DNA of 64,000 bases from Flavobacterium tistrianum. Lineage in GTDB: Bacteria > Bacteroidota > Bacteroidia > Flavobacteriales > Flavobacteriaceae. Below, one piece after another: positions 17,287-24,899 of this stretch. The position numbers and the translations under genes are program-made. The stretch covers positions 124,001 to 188,000 of the forward strand of contig NZ_QJRH01000064.1 in assembly GCF_003254545.1 (NCBI RefSeq). Reading direction: 5' to 3'. Position 1 is the first letter of the stretch; every line of letters starts with the position of its first letter. The notes under the pieces were generated by a model. The model was not told the DNA's origin and ran no database searches. It saw nothing but the letters and a program-made list of their open reading frames with translations.

Positions 17287-17877
17287 TCATTTTTCCATCA
17301 CTCTTTTTCGAATTCGGCTTAGACTTTCGGCTGTTAGTCCGAGATAAGAGGCAATGATTTTTAAAGGTGTTCTTTGAAAAATTTCTGGTCGGCCTTCAAT
17401 TAGTTTTAAATAGCGTTCTTGAGGAGAAAGTGTCAAAAGATTAATCTGTTCCTGCTGTTTGCGTACATAAAGCATTTCAGAAATAGCTTTTCCGATTCGT
17501 AAGCCTGTTTCCGATCTCTGGTATAATTCATTTAAATCCTGATGAGAAATAGACCAAAGCGTTACATCTTCTAAAGCTTCAGTTTTAATAACTGATGGTT
17601 GTTGATTTAAAAAAGACATATAATCGCTTATAAAACTATTTTCATACAATAAATTAATGCAGATATCTCTTTTGCCATCCCAAACAAATAAACCCGCCGA
17701 TCCTTTAATGATGATATTTAGATATTTTTCGATGCCATGATAATCTTTTATGATTTCTGATTTTTCAAATTCTCGGACTTTAATTTTCTCCGAAAATCCC
17801 TTCCAGATATACATATCGGCAGTAAAATACTTTTCGAAAATTCTTTTTACATCTTCTGGAGAGGGGCTATGTAGCAT
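17287..17877 (-). CDS. Crp/Fnr family transcriptional regulator
   Basis: A 196-residue regulator with an N-terminal cyclic-nucleotide-binding-like beta-roll (about residues 18-115) and a C-terminal helix-turn-helix LKIIASYLGLTAESLSRIRK (about 172-191). No cysteine cluster of the Fnr type is present, so it is not an oxygen-sensing Fnr. The cNMP pocket lacks an obvious RxS phosphate-binding motif, so ligand binding is doubtful. This short type is very common in Bacteroidota. Its target is unknown, and the CPBP gene downstream on the same strand is the closest candidate. Confidence 0.87.
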   Translation of the reverse strand: MLHSPSPEDVKRIFEKYFTADMYIWKGFSEKIKVREFEKSEIIKDYHGIEKYLNIIIKGSAGLFVWDGKRDICINLLYENSFISDYMSFLNQQPSVIKTEALEDVTLWSISHQDLNELYQRSETGLRIGKAISEMLYVRKQQEQINLLTLSPQERYLKLIEGRPEIFQRTPLKIIASYLGLTAESLSRIRKRVMEK

Positions 17878-17977
17878 TTTAACAAATTATGAGTTTGGAA
17901 TGCCAATATAAGTTTTATCTTTCAAAATAAAAAAAGCTTTGTTATCCTGTTATTTATATTTTTTGTTAAGAGAGTTC

Positions 17978-18010
17978 AACTTTGTCAAAGTTCAAAACTT
18001 TGACAAAGTT
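17978..18010. repeat. 33-base perfect hairpin, copy 1 of 2 (flanks the GH32 gene)
   Basis: AACTTTGTCAAAGTT and AACTTTGACAAAGTT pair perfectly over 15 bases around a 3-base loop. It lies 22 bases beyond the stop of the GH32-like gene and could act as its terminator. A second copy with the same arms occurs at 19621-19653. Confidence 0.85.
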
Positions 18011-18032
18011 TGGTAAGTGAAAAACTTAAATT

Positions 18033-19544
18033 TTAAATTAAAGAATTAGGCTGTAATTCATTATCATATTTTTCAGGATCTGAAGCTGCGTATTCGTTTT
18101 CTGGTTCTGGAATCACATGAATTTTAGAATCGCTTATAGATATAACTGCCGAACAGACATAAATGCCAATTTTTCCTTCACTGTATTTAAAATCCAATAA
18201 AGTCAGTTTGACAATATCGTTAATCGAAAGTTCGTAATAATTTCCGTAGCGGATAATCTTAAAAGAAATTTGTTTTTCTTCACTTATCTCAAACTGATTG
18301 GTCTGAATGTTTTCGAAGATAAAATTATTTTTGACGTCTTTTTCATTAAATCCCCAAGCTCTAAACTGCACAAAACCATTCATGAAGTCAATCGAAATAT
18401 AATATCCCGTTCCTTCTTTGTCACATTCAATTACAAAACCTGTTTTGCCCATTCCTTCAACAGACAAAGTTCCTTCCCAGACAAAATCGTTAGAAGGTTT
18501 CTCGAAACCGTATATTTCATAACCGCTTCGGCATCCAAAACGCCATTTGCTTTCATTTTCTAAAACAAAATCGGCTGTTGGATTTCCCAAAATCGGCAAG
18601 GGAAGAGGAAGATCTTTTTGAAGAATGGTTTTCTGATAGAGCTTCTGCCAGTAATAATAAGTTTTTAATAAAAGTCTTCCGCTTTTGTCAACATCCAATT
18701 CTTTTGGAGGCGGCATTACACGATGTGTATTTACGTTTCCATCTGCGAAATAGAAATTATAAACCAAAAAATGTTTCCCATCTTTAACTACTCTTGCCGC
18801 GTAGTTTCCTTGAGGCATTAGCACATTATTGTGAAATGCTGAATATTCTCCTCTAAATTCTGGCGATGACCAATAACGAATTTTAATATCTTCTCTGATT
18901 GATCCCAAAAGATAATGTGTTCCTTTGATCTCAAAAACGCAAGGACATTCTACATCATCGTAAACATACGGGATATGAAGCGGTTTCTGAAGTACAAAAC
19001 CTTCTTTTTCTCTTTTTGCAACACCAATACAACCTCTGCGGTATGTTGGTCCAGAGGCGCTTCGGGCGCAGATTAATAGATAATCTTCGCCTTTGTATTG
19101 GTATTTAAAAGGATCGCGAAAACTTATCCATTGTCTTGGATTGTTGTTTGGACCTTCATAGTGCGGTGCTTCACTTTTAAAAGGAAGTCCATATAGGTTT
19201 TCTTTCTTCCAAGCAATTAGATCGGCAGAAACTGCTCGTCCGACTTTTTGTTCAATTCCTTTATCCTGACGTTTTAGACCGGTATAATACATTTCATAAC
19301 CTTCACCATCCGATTTTTTGCTAATGTGCATAGTCCATAACATATCGTCGTCCCATTCGCCGGGATCGCCAACAAATAAGGCATTTTTTACTCGTTTCCA
19401 CGAGAGACCATCTTTTGACACTGCATGTGCTATATAATCGTGATTGGGAATAATTAAATGAAATAAATGATGGACTCCTTTTTCATCTATAAATACATCA
19501 ACATCTCCAATTTCCCAGTTGCTAAATCCTGAACCTGAATACAT
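18033..19544 (-). CDS. GH32-like beta-fructosidase, cytoplasmic
   Basis: A 503-residue glycoside hydrolase of clan GH-J (GH32/68-like). It has an N-terminal five-bladed propeller with RDPF (143-146, transition-state stabiliser) and VECP (Glu199-Cys200, acid/base). The nucleophile motif WMNDPNG is not conserved. The corresponding stretch is SNWEIGDVDVFID, where Asp14 or Asp16 would have to serve. A C-terminal beta-sandwich covers about 335-495. There is no signal peptide, so it acts inside the cell. With sucrose-phosphate synthase and fructokinase next to it, sucrose or a sucrose-type compound is the likely substrate. Hydrolysis, phosphorolysis or transfer cannot be told apart from sequence. 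Confidence 0.78.
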   Translation of the reverse strand: MYSGSGFSNWEIGDVDVFIDEKGVHHLFHLIIPNHDYIAHAVSKDGLSWKRVKNALFVGDPGEWDDDMLWTMHISKKSDGEGYEMYYTGLKRQDKGIEQKVGRAVSADLIAWKKENLYGLPFKSEAPHYEGPNNNPRQWISFRDPFKYQYKGEDYLLICARSASGPTYRRGCIGVAKREKEGFVLQKPLHIPYVYDDVECPCVFEIKGTHYLLGSIREDIKIRYWSSPEFRGEYSAFHNNVLMPQGNYAARVVKDGKHFLVYNFYFADGNVNTHRVMPPPKELDVDKSGRLLLKTYYYWQKLYQKTILQKDLPLPLPILGNPTADFVLENESKWRFGCRSGYEIYGFEKPSNDFVWEGTLSVEGMGKTGFVIECDKEGTGYYISIDFMNGFVQFRAWGFNEKDVKNNFIFENIQTNQFEISEEKQISFKIIRYGNYYELSINDIVKLTLLDFKYSEGKIGIYVCSAVISISDSKIHVIPEPENEYAASDPEKYDNELQPNSLI

Positions 19545-19620
19545 TTTATTATTTATTTTAAACTGTTAGTATATTTTCTTGCCACGAATGGCACGAATTT
19601 TCCCGAATTCTAATTTGAAA

Positions 19621-19653
19621 AACTTTGTCAAAGTTTAAAACTTTGACAAAGTT
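19621..19653. repeat. 33-base perfect hairpin, copy 2 of 2
   Basis: The same 15-base arms as the copy at 17978-18010 (AACTTTGTCAAAGTT ... AACTTTGACAAAGTT), with a different 3-base loop (TAA instead of CAA). It lies 90 bases downstream of the sucrose-phosphate synthase stop and 77 bases upstream of the GH32-like start, so the GH32 gene is bracketed by the two copies. Confidence 0.85.
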
Positions 19654-19690
19654 GCCGTTGTGCTATGTTTCTATGTGTTTATTTTTTTTC

Positions 19691-19737
19691 CACGAATTAC
19701 ACGAATTAAAAATTTGTGAGAATTCGTGTAATTTGTG
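19691..19737. repeat. CACGAATTACACGAATT inverted repeat
   Basis: CACGAATTACACGAATT (19691-19707) pairs with AATTCGTGTAATTTGTG (19721-19737) with one G-T mismatch. A related degenerate stretch, CCACGAATGGCACGAATT, precedes it at about 19582. It sits 5 bases beyond the stop of the sucrose-phosphate synthase gene and may contribute to 3'-end formation. It resembles a dispersed Flavobacterium intergenic repeat. Confidence 0.7.
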
Positions 19738-19742
19738 TTTTT

Positions 19743-21923
19743 TTATTTAATGATCTTATAATATTTTAAGCCTTCCAAAATTCCTTCTGAAGCCGAAGTT
19801 TTAGCAACATAAATACTTTTTGTGGTTTCGTAAGTGATAAGTTCTGCGCTTCGGTTTCCAACGATAATTCCTTTCACTGGACCTCTAAACATATCGACAT
19901 CGTTTCCAGAATCTCCTGCCGCAATTACATTGCTTAACGAAATAGACCATTTTCTGCACAAGAACTTAATTGCATTTCCTTTTGAAGCCCTTTTAGGAAT
20001 AAAGTCTAAAAACTGCCCGTGACTCGGAATAATATTGACTTTGTACCAGCCTGGTCCTAAAACAGCAATCAGTTCATCATGATTGTATTGTTCGTTGTTA
20101 TAGTAATAAGAGATTTTATACGGATTTTGCGCTTCTTCTTCCTGCAGTTTGATCCATTTAATGCCTTTTAGTTTATTGACAATTTCTTCTCTTTTCCATC
20201 TTCCAGAGAGGAATTTTGCCCAGCCTTTATCCAAAATATAATCTTTTCCGTTGGTATAATAGATTTCGGTTCCGACCGAACAGATTATGAAATCGGGTAG
20301 GGGAAATTCTTCTTCGTCAATTACTTTTTTTACTAAAGCCAAGTTTCGTCCAGAAGCCATTGCAAAAGCCATTTTATCGGTACGATTGATCAAATGCGTT
20401 TTGAGTTCTTTTAGACCTGGATTTGCCAATTTCGGTTCAATTAATGTTCCGTCAATATCAGAAACCAATAAATGATCGATTTTCCTTTTTAATCGACTAA
20501 TGTTGATATTGGGATAATGCTGTTTTTTGATTCCTGCTCCAGAGGAAAGTGAAAGGTTTTCTTTAACCAATTCGACATAATGATTGACATGGCTAATCCA
20601 ACTGTAATATTTCTGAATATTGATTGCTCCATTATTAGAATAATATTTCCATTGATTTTCATCGGTTAAAATGTTTCTCAGCGCTTTTTTGATCTGGCTT
20701 TCTTCCTGTGGATTTACTAGTTCTCCATTTTGGCAAACCGGAATAATTTCTGAAGGTCCTCCATTTTTTGTCACCACAACCGGAAGCCCTGAACTAGCTG
20801 ATTCTATAACGGTCAAGCCGAAATTTTCATGCAAGGCTAAATTGACAAATACACCTCTTTTTTCTGCTGCATAACGATAAATAATCGAAACTTCATTCTC
20901 GACATCATGTTTTTTCGGAATAGCCATTTTTCCGTACAAATCATATTTGTCCATTAAAAGAAGTAAATCGGTCAAAACATTTTTTTCAGATTCAGGCATT
21001 TTAGCAATGTCTTTACGAATACCTGCGAAAATGACCAAGTTGGCTATACTTTGCAGTTCTTTATCTTTTCCGTAAACTTCAATCAAAGTATTCAAGTTTT
21101 TATGTCGGTCAGGTCTTGAAAGCGCCAGAATAATAGGTTTATGCGGATTGGTTAGGAATTTAGAAATACTTTCCTGAACCCAATATTTTCGTTGTATTTC
21201 TTCCATATTTTTCTCAGAATCATTTTCCTGATAATAATAAGGAACAAATTTTCGGGTATCAATTCCTGGAGAAATAGCGTGATATTTTCCTAGTTCGAAG
21301 TTTTTGTAGGCTTTGTAGGTTTCAATTTCCTGTTCGGTCGAAGTAACGATAAATTCTGCAAGTTCTAAGGTTTTTTCTTCTGCAGCAATTCTGGTTTTGA
21401 ATTTGAATTTCTTTTCTAGATCTTCTTCAGTTTCTCCGCTTTCAATTAGTTTTTTCTTTTTATAAAATCCTAATGAATGTCCCGTGTGAGCAAAAGGAAT
21501 ATTTAAAACGGCTGACAGTTCGGCTGCGGCGTATCCCGCGTCTGCATAATGGGAGTGAATCCAATCGGGGAAAATATTATGCTGTTTAATGTGCTGCATT
21601 GCACCATTTACAAAAGTGTCGAGACCCTCCCAAAGCTGTTCTTTGGCTTTGTATTTTTTTCCTAAAAACGGAATCCTTCTAATGTCTAATTTATCATTGA
21701 TAACTTCTACAGGCACAGCATATTCGGGCGAAAGTGCGGGATCATCTATTAATCTGGTAAAAAGATGAACGTGTTCTACATCTTCATGCTGCGATAAAAA
21801 TTCGGCTAATTCGTATATGTATTTGGTCTGGCCTCCATTGTCTGCATCTCGTCCGATTTCTAAACCAGAACCTTTTAAAAGTCCGTGAATATTGATAAGT
21901 GAAATTCGTAATTTTTTCATCAT
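19743..21923 (-). CDS. sucrose-phosphate synthase with C-terminal sucrose-phosphatase (HAD-IIB) domain
   Basis: A 726-residue two-domain enzyme. The N-terminal part (about 1-465) is a GT4 glycosyltransferase with the sucrose synthase/SPS signature GRDADNGGQTKYIYEL, HTGHSLGFYK, and the donor-binding E-x7-E region (ENFGLTVIESASSG). The C-terminal part (about 480-726) is a HAD-IIB phosphatase with SDIDGTLIEP (motif I) and AAGDSGNDVDMF (motif IV), so both acid motifs are intact. It should make sucrose 6-phosphate from a nucleotide-glucose and fructose 6-phosphate, then dephosphorylate it. It lies between a fructokinase and a GH32-like enzyme, all on the minus strand. Sucrose synthesis is unusual for this group and may serve as osmoprotection or carbon storage. 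Confidence 0.9.
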   Translation of the reverse strand: MMKKLRISLINIHGLLKGSGLEIGRDADNGGQTKYIYELAEFLSQHEDVEHVHLFTRLIDDPALSPEYAVPVEVINDKLDIRRIPFLGKKYKAKEQLWEGLDTFVNGAMQHIKQHNIFPDWIHSHYADAGYAAAELSAVLNIPFAHTGHSLGFYKKKKLIESGETEEDLEKKFKFKTRIAAEEKTLELAEFIVTSTEQEIETYKAYKNFELGKYHAISPGIDTRKFVPYYYQENDSEKNMEEIQRKYWVQESISKFLTNPHKPIILALSRPDRHKNLNTLIEVYGKDKELQSIANLVIFAGIRKDIAKMPESEKNVLTDLLLLMDKYDLYGKMAIPKKHDVENEVSIIYRYAAEKRGVFVNLALHENFGLTVIESASSGLPVVVTKNGGPSEIIPVCQNGELVNPQEESQIKKALRNILTDENQWKYYSNNGAINIQKYYSWISHVNHYVELVKENLSLSSGAGIKKQHYPNINISRLKRKIDHLLVSDIDGTLIEPKLANPGLKELKTHLINRTDKMAFAMASGRNLALVKKVIDEEEFPLPDFIICSVGTEIYYTNGKDYILDKGWAKFLSGRWKREEIVNKLKGIKWIKLQEEEAQNPYKISYYYNNEQYNHDELIAVLGPGWYKVNIIPSHGQFLDFIPKRASKGNAIKFLCRKWSISLSNVIAAGDSGNDVDMFRGPVKGIIVGNRSAELITYETTKSIYVAKTSASEGILEGLKYYKIIK

Positions 21924-22103
21924 TCTTCCTTAAATTATTTGGATTCACAAGTTACTGCGCCCATATTGATTAGGAAGAAATAATTCCATTTTAAATTTAC
22001 ATAGTTCCCATGTTTCAAAGTTGAATATGATGTTTTAACTATAAAAGAGAGATAGCTTAAGTAAAAACAATTCATAAAGATTAACTTTCCATATTTTATA
22101 GCA

Positions 22104-22137
22104 AAACCCGACAGGTTTTTTAAAACCTGTCGGGTTT
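22104..22137 (-). terminator. hairpin terminator / dispersed palindrome after the fructokinase gene
   Basis: AAACCCGACAGGTTTT and AAAACCTGTCGGGTTT pair perfectly over 16 bases with a 2-base loop. It begins 29 bases beyond the fructokinase stop. A degenerate relative (CCGACAGGTTTT...AAAACCTATAGG) occurs at 62235-62268, so this is also a dispersed repeat type, with GC content above its surroundings. Confidence 0.78.
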
Positions 22138-22166
22138 CTGAACGAAATTTTATTCGAATATGAATT

Positions 22167-23066
22167 TTAATTTTTATTGATCAAATTCTCAATGTCAAAT
22201 ATTGAAATTTTAGGATTTCCGCCAGCCGATCCAGCAACTAAAGCTCCAGTAGCGCAGGCAAAATTTAGAGCAGCTTGGGGTTCTTTTCCGTTTAAAAGAG
22301 AAGTGACCAATGCACCTAAAAAAGAATCTCCAGCACCTACGGTATCTTCAACTTTTACGGTATAGCCTTCATTTTCATAAAGATGTTTGTCCCATAATAA
22401 AAGAGCGCCGTCTTTTCCCCTTGTCACGCAAATTGCAGTGGCATTGCTCAAAGAACAGATGAAATTCATGTTTTCTTCTAAAGTTTTATAAGGAGAATTA
22501 AAAGCAGCACTAATTTCCATAATCTCTTCATCATTAAATTTGATGAAATTGGCAGACTGCATTAAATGTTGCAGAGTTTCATAATCATAATGTGGTTTTC
22601 TAAGGTTCACATCAAAAACTTTATAAGTGTGGGTATGAAGCAATTCGTCTAATGCTTCTCGAGAAACTTCATCTCTGCAGACCAAGCTTCCATAAATTAA
22701 AACATCTGAGTTTACAACGAGTTCTCTCGCTTCTTCGTTAAGAATAATTTTATCCCAAGCAGAAGGATAAAGAATTTCGTAAGTAGCAGATTTATTTTCG
22801 TCTAATGTTACGTTTACCAATCCAGTAGGGAAATCATCGGATTTTAAAATAGTATTGGTATCCAAACCCAATTTATTGACTTCGCTTATAATGGCTTCTC
22901 CATCTGCATCATTCCCTACACAGCTAATCATATTTGAATCAACTCCAAGGGCTTTCATGCGAAGTGCTACGTTTAATGGCGCTCCGCCAATTTTTTTTTC
23001 ATTGCCAAAAATATCCCAAAGTACTTCTCCGAAAGCTACAGCTTTTAGTTTTTTGTCGTTGTTCAT
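22167..23066 (-). CDS. PfkB-family carbohydrate kinase (probable fructokinase)
   Basis: A 299-residue ribokinase-family sugar kinase. It has the N-terminal GGAPLNVALRMKALG (PfkB signature 1 region, sugar binding) and the C-terminal DTVGAGDSFLGAL, which is signature 2 with the catalytic Asp in GAGD. AFGEVLWDIFG at the start is typical of bacterial fructokinases. It would phosphorylate fructose freed by the GH32-like enzyme, returning it to fructose 6-phosphate, which is also the acceptor of sucrose-phosphate synthase. It is separated from the synthase by 243 bases holding a strong hairpin, so it may be transcribed separately. Fructose specificity is inferred from context. Confidence 0.87.
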   Translation of the reverse strand: MNNDKKLKAVAFGEVLWDIFGNEKKIGGAPLNVALRMKALGVDSNMISCVGNDADGEAIISEVNKLGLDTNTILKSDDFPTGLVNVTLDENKSATYEILYPSAWDKIILNEEARELVVNSDVLIYGSLVCRDEVSREALDELLHTHTYKVFDVNLRKPHYDYETLQHLMQSANFIKFNDEEIMEISAAFNSPYKTLEENMNFICSLSNATAICVTRGKDGALLLWDKHLYENEGYTVKVEDTVGAGDSFLGALVTSLLNGKEPQAALNFACATGALVAGSAGGNPKISIFDIENLINKN

Positions 23067-23207
23067 TTTAATTTTTGCTTGTTTTTAGAAAATTATATCA
23101 GATAATTAGTGTTTTATCAGATTTTATAAAAATAGAAAACAATAACGGCTTATGCAACCTGTTTTTGGTATGAATTGTATTGATTATTTGATTTAATGAT
23201 TTAGTAT

Positions 23208-23247
23208 AACTAAGAAAGGCAACCGTATACGATTGCCTTTCTTAGTT
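23208..23247 (-). terminator. hairpin after the SDR gene
   Basis: AACTAAGAAAGGCAA and TTGCCTTTCTTAGTT pair perfectly over 15 bases around a 10-base loop that itself contains CGTATACG. It lies 18 bases beyond the SDR stop. The following T-run is weak on the minus strand. Confidence 0.75.
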
Positions 23248-23265
23248 TTAAAAATCGAAAATGAA

Positions 23266-24075
23266 TTAGCCATGCGCTTCAACCGAAACATCGTTCCATT
23301 TTTTCCAGCTTTCTAATTTTTGGTCATAGCTTTGTTTTACGAAAGGAAATGCCACTTTTCCAAGTAATAAGCGTAAAGGAGGATTTTCGTTTTCTACTAA
23401 TTTTACCACTATTGGAGCAGTTGCTTCAACTTTACCGAATATGTTTTCATTCTGTGCAAGAGTTTTTTTGATGTTATCATATGCAGGAATGCTTTCACTG
23501 CTAATTCCTGTATGCCAGATATTAGAATCATATCCGTTTGGCTCTAATAAAGTGACATTGATTCCGAATTGTTTCACTTCAGAGGCTAGAGTTTCGCTTA
23601 AACCTTCAATAGCAAATTTAGAAGCGCTGTAAAGTCCCATTCCTGTTGGTAAAGTTGCCAATCCTAAAATAGAAGAAACTTGAATAATATGACCGCTTTT
23701 TTGCTCTCTCATTATTGGTAGAACAGCTTGTGTTAACCATAAAGTTCCGAAGAAATTGGTTTCGAACTGTTCTCTAGCTTCTTGTTCGCTTGCCTCTTCC
23801 ACAGCTCCTGTAAGCGCATAACCCGCATTGTTGATTAAGACATCAATTGTTCCAAAATGTTCTTTAACTTTTTGAACCACTTGTAAAGATTCTTCACGAT
23901 CGTTAACATCAAGTTTTAATGGTAAAATGGCATTTCCATATTTTTCTTTTAGATCGTTTAAAGTATCTAAATTTCTAGCTGTTGCGGCTACGTTGTAACC
24001 TTTTGCTAAAAAGGCTTCTGTCCAAGCTCTTCCAAATCCTTTTGAAGCTCCTGTAATTAAAATTGTTTTTGACAT
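23266..24075 (-). CDS. short-chain dehydrogenase/reductase (SDR)
   Basis: A 269-residue classical SDR. It has the nucleotide-binding TGASKGFGRAW at the N-terminus, NNAG in the middle, and catalytic Ser-Tyr-Lys as IQVSSI ... YSASKFA. I placed the start at MSKTILITG (24075). The longer in-frame ATG at 24117 would put the coding start inside the operator palindrome just upstream. The substrate is unknown. It is adjacent to a TetR-family regulator on the same strand, and the palindrome between the two genes (24105-24130) matches one upstream of the regulator, so the SDR is very probably its target. Confidence 0.9.
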   Translation of the reverse strand: MSKTILITGASKGFGRAWTEAFLAKGYNVAATARNLDTLNDLKEKYGNAILPLKLDVNDREESLQVVQKVKEHFGTIDVLINNAGYALTGAVEEASEQEAREQFETNFFGTLWLTQAVLPIMREQKSGHIIQVSSILGLATLPTGMGLYSASKFAIEGLSETLASEVKQFGINVTLLEPNGYDSNIWHTGISSESIPAYDNIKKTLAQNENIFGKVEATAPIVVKLVENENPPLRLLLGKVAFPFVKQSYDQKLESWKKWNDVSVEAHG

Positions 24076-24104
24076 GGTGTTTATTTTTATAATTAATTGA
24101 TTTT

Positions 24105-24130
24105 TAAATATGACCAATCGGTCATATTTA
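24105..24130. promoter_or_regulatory. TetR-family operator in front of the SDR gene
   Basis: TAAATATGACC and GGTCATATTTA are perfect inverted arms around AATC. The core ATGACCAATCGGTCAT is the reverse complement of the core at 24757-24776 upstream of the TetR gene. It lies 29 bases upstream of the chosen SDR start. Confidence 0.85.
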
Positions 24131-24142
24131 TGATAAAAAAAA

Positions 24143-24730
24143 TTATATCAATTTTTCAGATATAATTTTTTTAAGCGTTTTCTCTATTGTTTTCATGTTA
24201 TCGTTATTTCCAGATACTCGAGACATTAAATGTCCGCCTTCAAGCATAGCAAAAAGTGCAGTGGCAAATTCAGATGCATTCCAATCTGGATTAAATTCTT
24301 TATTAGCAATTCCTTTTTCTATAATCGAAGTTAAAAGAGATTGGCCTCGTTTGATAGCGGCATTTACTTTTTCTTTTACAATCGGATTCGTATCATCTGC
24401 TTCTGTTCCAAAGTTTAACAAAGGACATCCGCCAATTACGGGTGGATTTATCGGATTGCTAAAAAATTCGATATAAGCAAAAAGCTGTTCTTTGGCGCTT
24501 TTACTTTCTCTTAGAGCCGTTTCTAGTTTAGTGCTTAGTATTTTCATGTTATGATCTACAGCTGCGCAGGTCAAAACATCTTTGTTTTCAAAATGCACAT
24601 ACATGCTTCCTTTAGACAATTTGGTTGCCTCCATAATATCGCTCATAGAAGTAGCTGCAATTCCTTTTGTATTAAAAATAGGAGCGGCCTTTTCTATAAT
24701 AAATTGTCTGGTTTCTTCACCTTTTGTCAT
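24143..24730 (-). CDS. TetR/AcrR family transcriptional regulator
   Basis: A 195-residue repressor. The N-terminal helix-turn-helix is recognisable as TSMSDIMEATKLSKGSMYVHFENKD (about residues 26-50). The C-terminal part resembles the TetR_C domain with GGCPLLNFGTEADDTNP, which is typical of the group that regulates neighbouring SDR or reductase genes and may respond to quinones or electrophiles through a cysteine (Cys102 or nearby in GGCP). Two copies of a matching palindrome, one in front of this gene and one in front of the SDR, indicate repression of both. Confidence 0.9.
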   Translation of the reverse strand: MTKGEETRQFIIEKAAPIFNTKGIAATSMSDIMEATKLSKGSMYVHFENKDVLTCAAVDHNMKILSTKLETALRESKSAKEQLFAYIEFFSNPINPPVIGGCPLLNFGTEADDTNPIVKEKVNAAIKRGQSLLTSIIEKGIANKEFNPDWNASEFATALFAMLEGGHLMSRVSGNNDNMKTIEKTLKKIISEKLI

Positions 24731-24756
24731 GATAGATTGTATTTAACGATGTAAAT

Positions 24757-24776
24757 ATATGACCGATTGGTCATAA
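24757..24776. promoter_or_regulatory. TetR-family operator in front of the regulator gene
   Basis: ATATGACC-GATT-GGTCATAA, the reverse complement of the core found at 24108-24127. It begins 27 bases upstream of the regulator ATG and overlaps a near-consensus -7 element on the minus strand (TATATTTA), which fits autorepression. Confidence 0.83.
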
Positions 24777-24825
24777 AAACAAATAAATGATGAATTTTTT
24801 ATATAATTATTGTCTTTTAAAGTGA

Positions 24826-24873
24826 TAAAACAGCTTCAAACATTTGGAAAAGCCAATGTTTAAAGCTGTTTTA
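24826..24873 (-). terminator. terminator of the TonB-type receptor gene
   Basis: TAAAACAGCTT-AAACATT pairs with AATGTTT-AAGCTGTTTTA, with one mismatch and a small bulge, around a loop of about 10 bases. It lies 26 bases beyond the receptor stop on the minus strand. Confidence 0.75.
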
Positions 24874-24899
24874 TCTAAATTGAGTTTATTGTTAAAAAA

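Noticed and set aside
24075..24117. Longer SDR start at 24117
   Set aside because: The extra residues are not SDR-like and the start would sit within the TetR operator palindrome.
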